From Bacillus sp. 103mf (GTDB taxonomy: Bacteria; Bacillota; Bacilli; Bacillales; Bacillaceae_G), in NCBI RefSeq assembly GCF_900116295.1, contig NZ_FPAF01000001.1, positions 62,001 through 126,000 of the forward strand: a stretch of 64,000 nucleotides of DNA, in the 5' to 3' direction. This document shows positions 61,401-64,000 of this stretch, piece after piece. Each line of letters opens with the position of its first letter. Position 1 is the first letter of the stretch. The notes beneath the pieces are model-generated. The model had not been told where the DNA came from, did no database searches, and saw only the letters and a list, made by a program, of their open reading frames with translations. The translations under genes were made by a program, and so were the position numbers.

Positions 61401-64000
61401 GTGCTGCCATTCAGCGTAATCCTTATATTGTACTTTTATTTCAGGTAGACTCTCACCTTTGTACAACTGCGTAAATTCCTTAATAAAAATATTCATGCTC
61501 GCGCCATCAGCAACAATATTATGCATATCAACCAATAAAGCATGCTTTCTATTATCTAATTTTACAAACTTCACACGAATTAAAGGGGACACTTTTAAAT
61601 CAAAAGGACGAATAAAATCATCTATTTCCTTATCTAAATTTTCCATATCTGATTCAGTTATTTCAATTGCAAAATCAAACTCACGATGAATTTTTTGTAC
61701 AGGTTCTCCATCCTTCAATTCAAATGTCGTACGAAGTGTTTCATGCCTTTCAATTAGCTGTTTAAAAGTCTTTTCAAAACGTTTCACATCCATTGGACCA
61801 TAGCATATTAGCGCCATTGGCATATTATAAGTGGTCATTTTCCCTATTCTTTGATGAACAAGGAACGTTCTCTTTTGAGCTGCTGATAGCCTATATACAT
61901 CCTTCACTTCAGCAGGTGTAATCGCTGTATATTGATTTCTTTCTGAACGTTCTATAAGTCCTGAAAGTGTTTGTATTGTTGGATGCTTAAATATATCGCT
62001 TAATGTTAATTCTACCCCAAATTCTCTGTGAATTCTTGATATTAATCCCGTAGCATTTAAAGAATGCCCTCCCATTTCAAAGAAATGGGTATCAATATTA
62101 ACTTGGTTAATTCCGAGAATATCCTTCCACATATTAGCCAATACAACCTCAGTTGCATTAAAATCCACGTTATAATTCGAAATGTTTTGTTTATTATCAG
62201 TTTTCGGGCTGTTAGGAATTACAAGTTTAAACTCAGAAGATAAGGCTATATCAGGCCCTTCCGTTACTTTATCGATCCAATAACGTTCTTTCTCAAACGG
62301 ATAAGTAGGTAGTGATACCGTATGACGCTTTTCTACTTGATGAATTTCTTTCCAATCAATTGGTATCCCTTGAAGCCACATATCTCCCAATCTGATTAAA
62401 AGATAACGGTAATCCGAATATTGCTCCTTAGGGTGCCGCAACAATTGAATAGCAGATACTTGTTCTTCTTGATCCATTTTGTGAATAAAGGAACTGAGTG
62501 AATTGCCTGGTCCAACCTCAATAAAAATCGGGTTCAACTCTTCTTGTAAACGCTTTGCACAATCCATAAAACGAACAGTTCCGCGCAGGTGATTTGCCCA
62601 ATATCTTGGATTAGTAGCCTCTGCATTAGTTATCCAATCCCCTGTTACATTTGAAACAAACGGAATACTTGGGCTTTCAAAACAGAATTCTAACAATTTA
62701 TCTTTAAAAGGCTGTACAATAGGATCCATCATAGCTGAATGAAACGCATGCGAAGTATAAAGTTTCCTAGATATGTGTCCATCTACAGTCAACCTTTTTT
62801 CTAACGCATCCAGTGTATCTACTTTTCCAGATACAACACACAAACTAGTTGAATTGACAGCTGCAATCGATACATTATCTTCTAAATAATTCTTTAAATC
62901 TGCTTCACTAAGTTCCACACTTAGCATAGAGCCTGAAGGTAAGCTTTGCAAAGTACTACCTCTGTACGCCACAATTTCTAAAGCATTTTCTAAGGACATA
63001 ACACCTGAAATTGCTGCTGCAGTATATTCCCCTATACTGTGTCCCACCATAGCTTCCGGCTTAATCCCCCAATGAATAAGTGTCTTTGCTAAGGCGTACT
63101 CGATACTAAAAAGAAGAGGTTGTGTAAATTCAGTTTGATTAATTAGATCCGAATCATGGTCCTTTGAGTCAGTAAATAAAACAGTACGAGGATCAACTCT
63201 CATAAACTGCTGTAATAGATTCAGACATTTGTCTAGTTCAGCTTTAAAAGCAGGAACAGTGTCATATAATTCTCTTCCCATATCAACGTACTGTGTACCC
63301 TGACCCGGAAATAAAAAGACAACAGGTCTGCTAGAAGTTTGGGAGCTTGCTAATTTCATCTTGTCTTTTCTATTTTCATTAATTATATCAAGCAGTTCTG
63401 GAACATCCTTACTTACAATCGCTTTCTTATAAGGAAAAACGTGTTTTCCTCTTTGAAGTGTATACGATACATCAGCCAGGTTAATTTGCTGATTTTTAAT
63501 AAGATACTCGGCAAAATTTGTAGTCATTTTTTCTAATGCGGCTGGTGTTTTTGCAGATAACAGTATAAGTTGATCAGAAGGTTCATCTGCAAATGATCTT
63601 TGGACTGACGGTGCTTCTTCTAAAATCACATGGGCATTCGTTCCTCCTATTCCAAATGAACTGACACCAGCACGACGAGGGAAATTTTTCTCTTCCCATG
63701 GAACCAGAGATGTATTCACAATAAATGGTGATTTCTCAAAATCAATTTTAGCATTCGGTTTTTTAAAATTGATTGTTGGAGGAATCAGTTTGTGCTGTAA
63801 ACTTAAAACTGTTTTAATAAACCCTGCAACACCAGAAGCATCATTCAAATGACCAATGTTAGATTTAACCGAACCAATTCGACAAAATCCATACTGTTTA
63901 GTCTGAAAAGCTTGTTTTAAGGCTTCAATCTCAATAGGGTCTCCAAGTGTTGTTCCTGTACCATGAGCCTCTAAATATGTGATTGTCTCTGGATCCACCT
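58482..64000 (-). CDS. Hybrid PKS-NRPS, KS(partial)-AT-ACP-C-FkbH-carrier protein
   Basis: The last 1838 codons of a polyketide/peptide synthase cut by the window edge. Counting from 63998, the order is as follows. Ketosynthase C-terminal part: EAHGTGT 10-16, KSNIGH 45-50. Malonyl-type acyltransferase 225-520: PGQG, GHSIGE 319, HAFH 417. Acyl carrier protein 615-685: GGHSL, Ser646. Condensation domain 700-1110: HNIVADG 826, where the second His is Asn. FkbH domain 1146-1690: HAD motif DCDHTLW 1344, DDDPAQC 1445, with a GNAT-like tail. C-terminal carrier protein 1762-1833: LGGNSL, Ser1796. No adenylation, ketoreductase or thioesterase domain is visible. FkbH domains load a glyceryl unit from 1,3-bisphosphoglycerate. 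The kinase gene at 57479 overlaps its stop. Confidence 0.9.
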   Translation of the reverse strand, partial: VDPETITYLEAHGTGTTLGDPIEIEALKQAFQTKQYGFCRIGSVKSNIGHLNDASGVAGFIKTVLSLQHKLIPPTINFKKPNAKIDFEKSPFIVNTSLVPWEEKNFPRRAGVSSFGIGGTNAHVILEEAPSVQRSFADEPSDQLILLSAKTPAALEKMTTNFAEYLIKNQQINLADVSYTLQRGKHVFPYKKAIVSKDVPELLDIINENRKDKMKLASSQTSSRPVVFLFPGQGTQYVDMGRELYDTVPAFKAELDKCLNLLQQFMRVDPRTVLFTDSKDHDSDLINQTEFTQPLLFSIEYALAKTLIHWGIKPEAMVGHSIGEYTAAAISGVMSLENALEIVAYRGSTLQSLPSGSMLSVELSEADLKNYLEDNVSIAAVNSTSLCVVSGKVDTLDALEKRLTVDGHISRKLYTSHAFHSAMMDPIVQPFKDKLLEFCFESPSIPFVSNVTGDWITNAEATNPRYWANHLRGTVRFMDCAKRLQEELNPIFIEVGPGNSLSSFIHKMDQEEQVSAIQLLRHPKEQYSDYRYLLIRLGDMWLQGIPIDWKEIHQVEKRHTVSLPTYPFEKERYWIDKVTEGPDIALSSEFKLVIPNSPKTDNKQNISNYNVDFNATEVVLANMWKDILGINQVNIDTHFFEMGGHSLNATGLISRIHREFGVELTLSDIFKHPTIQTLSGLIERSERNQYTAITPAEVKDVYRLSAAQKRTFLVHQRIGKMTTYNMPMALICYGPMDVKRFEKTFKQLIERHETLRTTFELKDGEPVQKIHREFDFAIEITESDMENLDKEIDDFIRPFDLKVSPLIRVKFVKLDNRKHALLVDMHNIVADGASMNIFIKEFTQLYKGESLPEIKVQYKDYAEWQHAYFQSDMFYKQKQYWIQQLEADVPQLAMPFDFERTEKSFLGKAIKFTIDPKIVKKLEQIGDQYRLTNNVLLFQLYGILLSRYTNQQELMIGSLVAGRRHADIEHTIGMFTNFLPIRLRINQEQSFIDNVLKTKQTLLEAYDHQDYPFNQIVEELCPKTEPNRNPLFDTMLIYHNEYDPNIKMEADGMKFETYEFAKGISKLDMKMDVVKEVTGELKCVLQYNSSLFKSESMQAFVSHFSSLIEKVSDQPQEIMKNIPILSPKEQEEAKKKREKTNKVSNSTLLTVSSTFIANPLAPYIRWWGEQFDLNVEIEFSPYGQVFQELLNKDSLLSRRKKGANLLMIRLEDLMGDASLSEKEKMQHLQQNLFDLLNIIKNIEKHVPYLIGILPLREIFNGQFQKQLERIQKDWIEGLTRIENIHLIDFRQLRETYQLDEVFDYQAEKAAHIPFTENYYAALGTRIARELIAWLKVPFKVAAIDCDHTLWKGVVSEVGVEGIEITKAHQELQKFLKKKQEEGLLLVLCSKNNEEDVWSVFDHHPDMILKRSDFVDHRINWGQKNDNIVELAKELNLSTDRFIFLDDDPAQCLTMNQRLPDVLTLLLPTSTEAIPLFLEHVWAFDHFHVTDEDKKRTERYLAEKERKSALHTAASVEDFLSTLNLKVSLNRIVEEHLPRISQMTARVNQFNMNPAVYDEQWLRQQLNSKGRIGWVVESTDRFSDEGIIGVILAKQAQDTLFIDTFLISCRALGKGIESKVLSGIAKYCRNEQLKYIKFKYVDSGKNQPFKVFMHTHDIHLIDVDEQSTYHIAVKNIPDYSPYIEYYTDKKITLIKQDESDKAAEYEVKRDRLAKSSVYQWDVLYPEKSMHTSYLRALEMNCPEKLQSLLVRKNQKFSLQEVESMTEQEAILMNIWKDILKLDKIGMCQDFFSLGGNSLLAIKMEVEIEKKGWVVDNMNFATEHTIRGLAKCMRRENQHA

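Overview
The window is low-GC Firmicute DNA and almost certainly comes from a Bacillus cereus group chromosome. The spore genes sspO and sspP flank or neighbour aconitase, as in other Bacillus. There are several copies of the bcr1 repeat with its TTTAT target, which is known only from the B. cereus group, and IS231-type termini. LytSR, an OFA-family transporter, a BceAB-type ABC pair and AlaX fit the same source. No rRNA, tRNA or CRISPR array was seen.

Region by region. (1) 1-2800: a partial bcr1 and an IS3 fragment, then a poly-N-acetylglucosamine-type exopolysaccharide locus: synthase and PgaD/IcaD-like partner, facing a convergent polysaccharide deacetylase. (2) 2800-9900: small regulator-plus-target units with readable operators. 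These are HxlR with an NAD(P)H oxidoreductase, a streptothricin-type acetyltransferase, a DUF2268 protease with a TipA-type MerR regulator, and PadR with two half-size permeases. (3) 10100-23850: accessory DNA. It holds Tn3 transposase fragments, IS231-derived mini-elements in inverted orientation, a BceAB-type transporter, two serine recombinases (one truncated), an orphan phage-type beta-helix protein, a Nudix hydrolase, a glycosyltransferase and a regulator with two MerR DNA-binding domains. (4) 23900-31150: a HAD phosphatase, a class C beta-lactamase-like hydrolase, and many decayed genes (S51 peptidase, SUKH, DinB, a membrane gene split by bcr1). (5) 31300-41000: an OFA transporter, an IS605-family TnpB element with probable omega RNA, the LytSR two-component system, a membrane-anchored serine hydrolase, and an ECF41 sigma factor operon with its own recognisable promoter. 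(6) 41600-54650: mostly conserved chromosomal genes, including an ACS-type transporter, aconitase, SspO, SspP, a Hsp20-like protein, an efflux MFS protein and AlaX. (7) 54650-64000: alkaline phosphatase, mobile-element scraps, then the 3' end of a polyketide/nonribosomal peptide operon.

The most interesting system is the last. A PKS-NRPS protein cut by the window edge (KS-AT-ACP-C-FkbH-carrier protein) is translationally coupled to an aminoglycoside-phosphotransferase-fold kinase. Its condensation domain has Asn in place of the catalytic second His. The FkbH domain implies use of a three-carbon glyceryl unit from glycolysis. The next best are the self-regulated ECF41/flavoprotein operon, whose upstream sequence matches the ECF41 promoter consensus, and the TnpB element beside lytSR. 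Single-copy regulators with palindromes exactly where their family binds recur through the first 10 kb and allow testable regulatory predictions.
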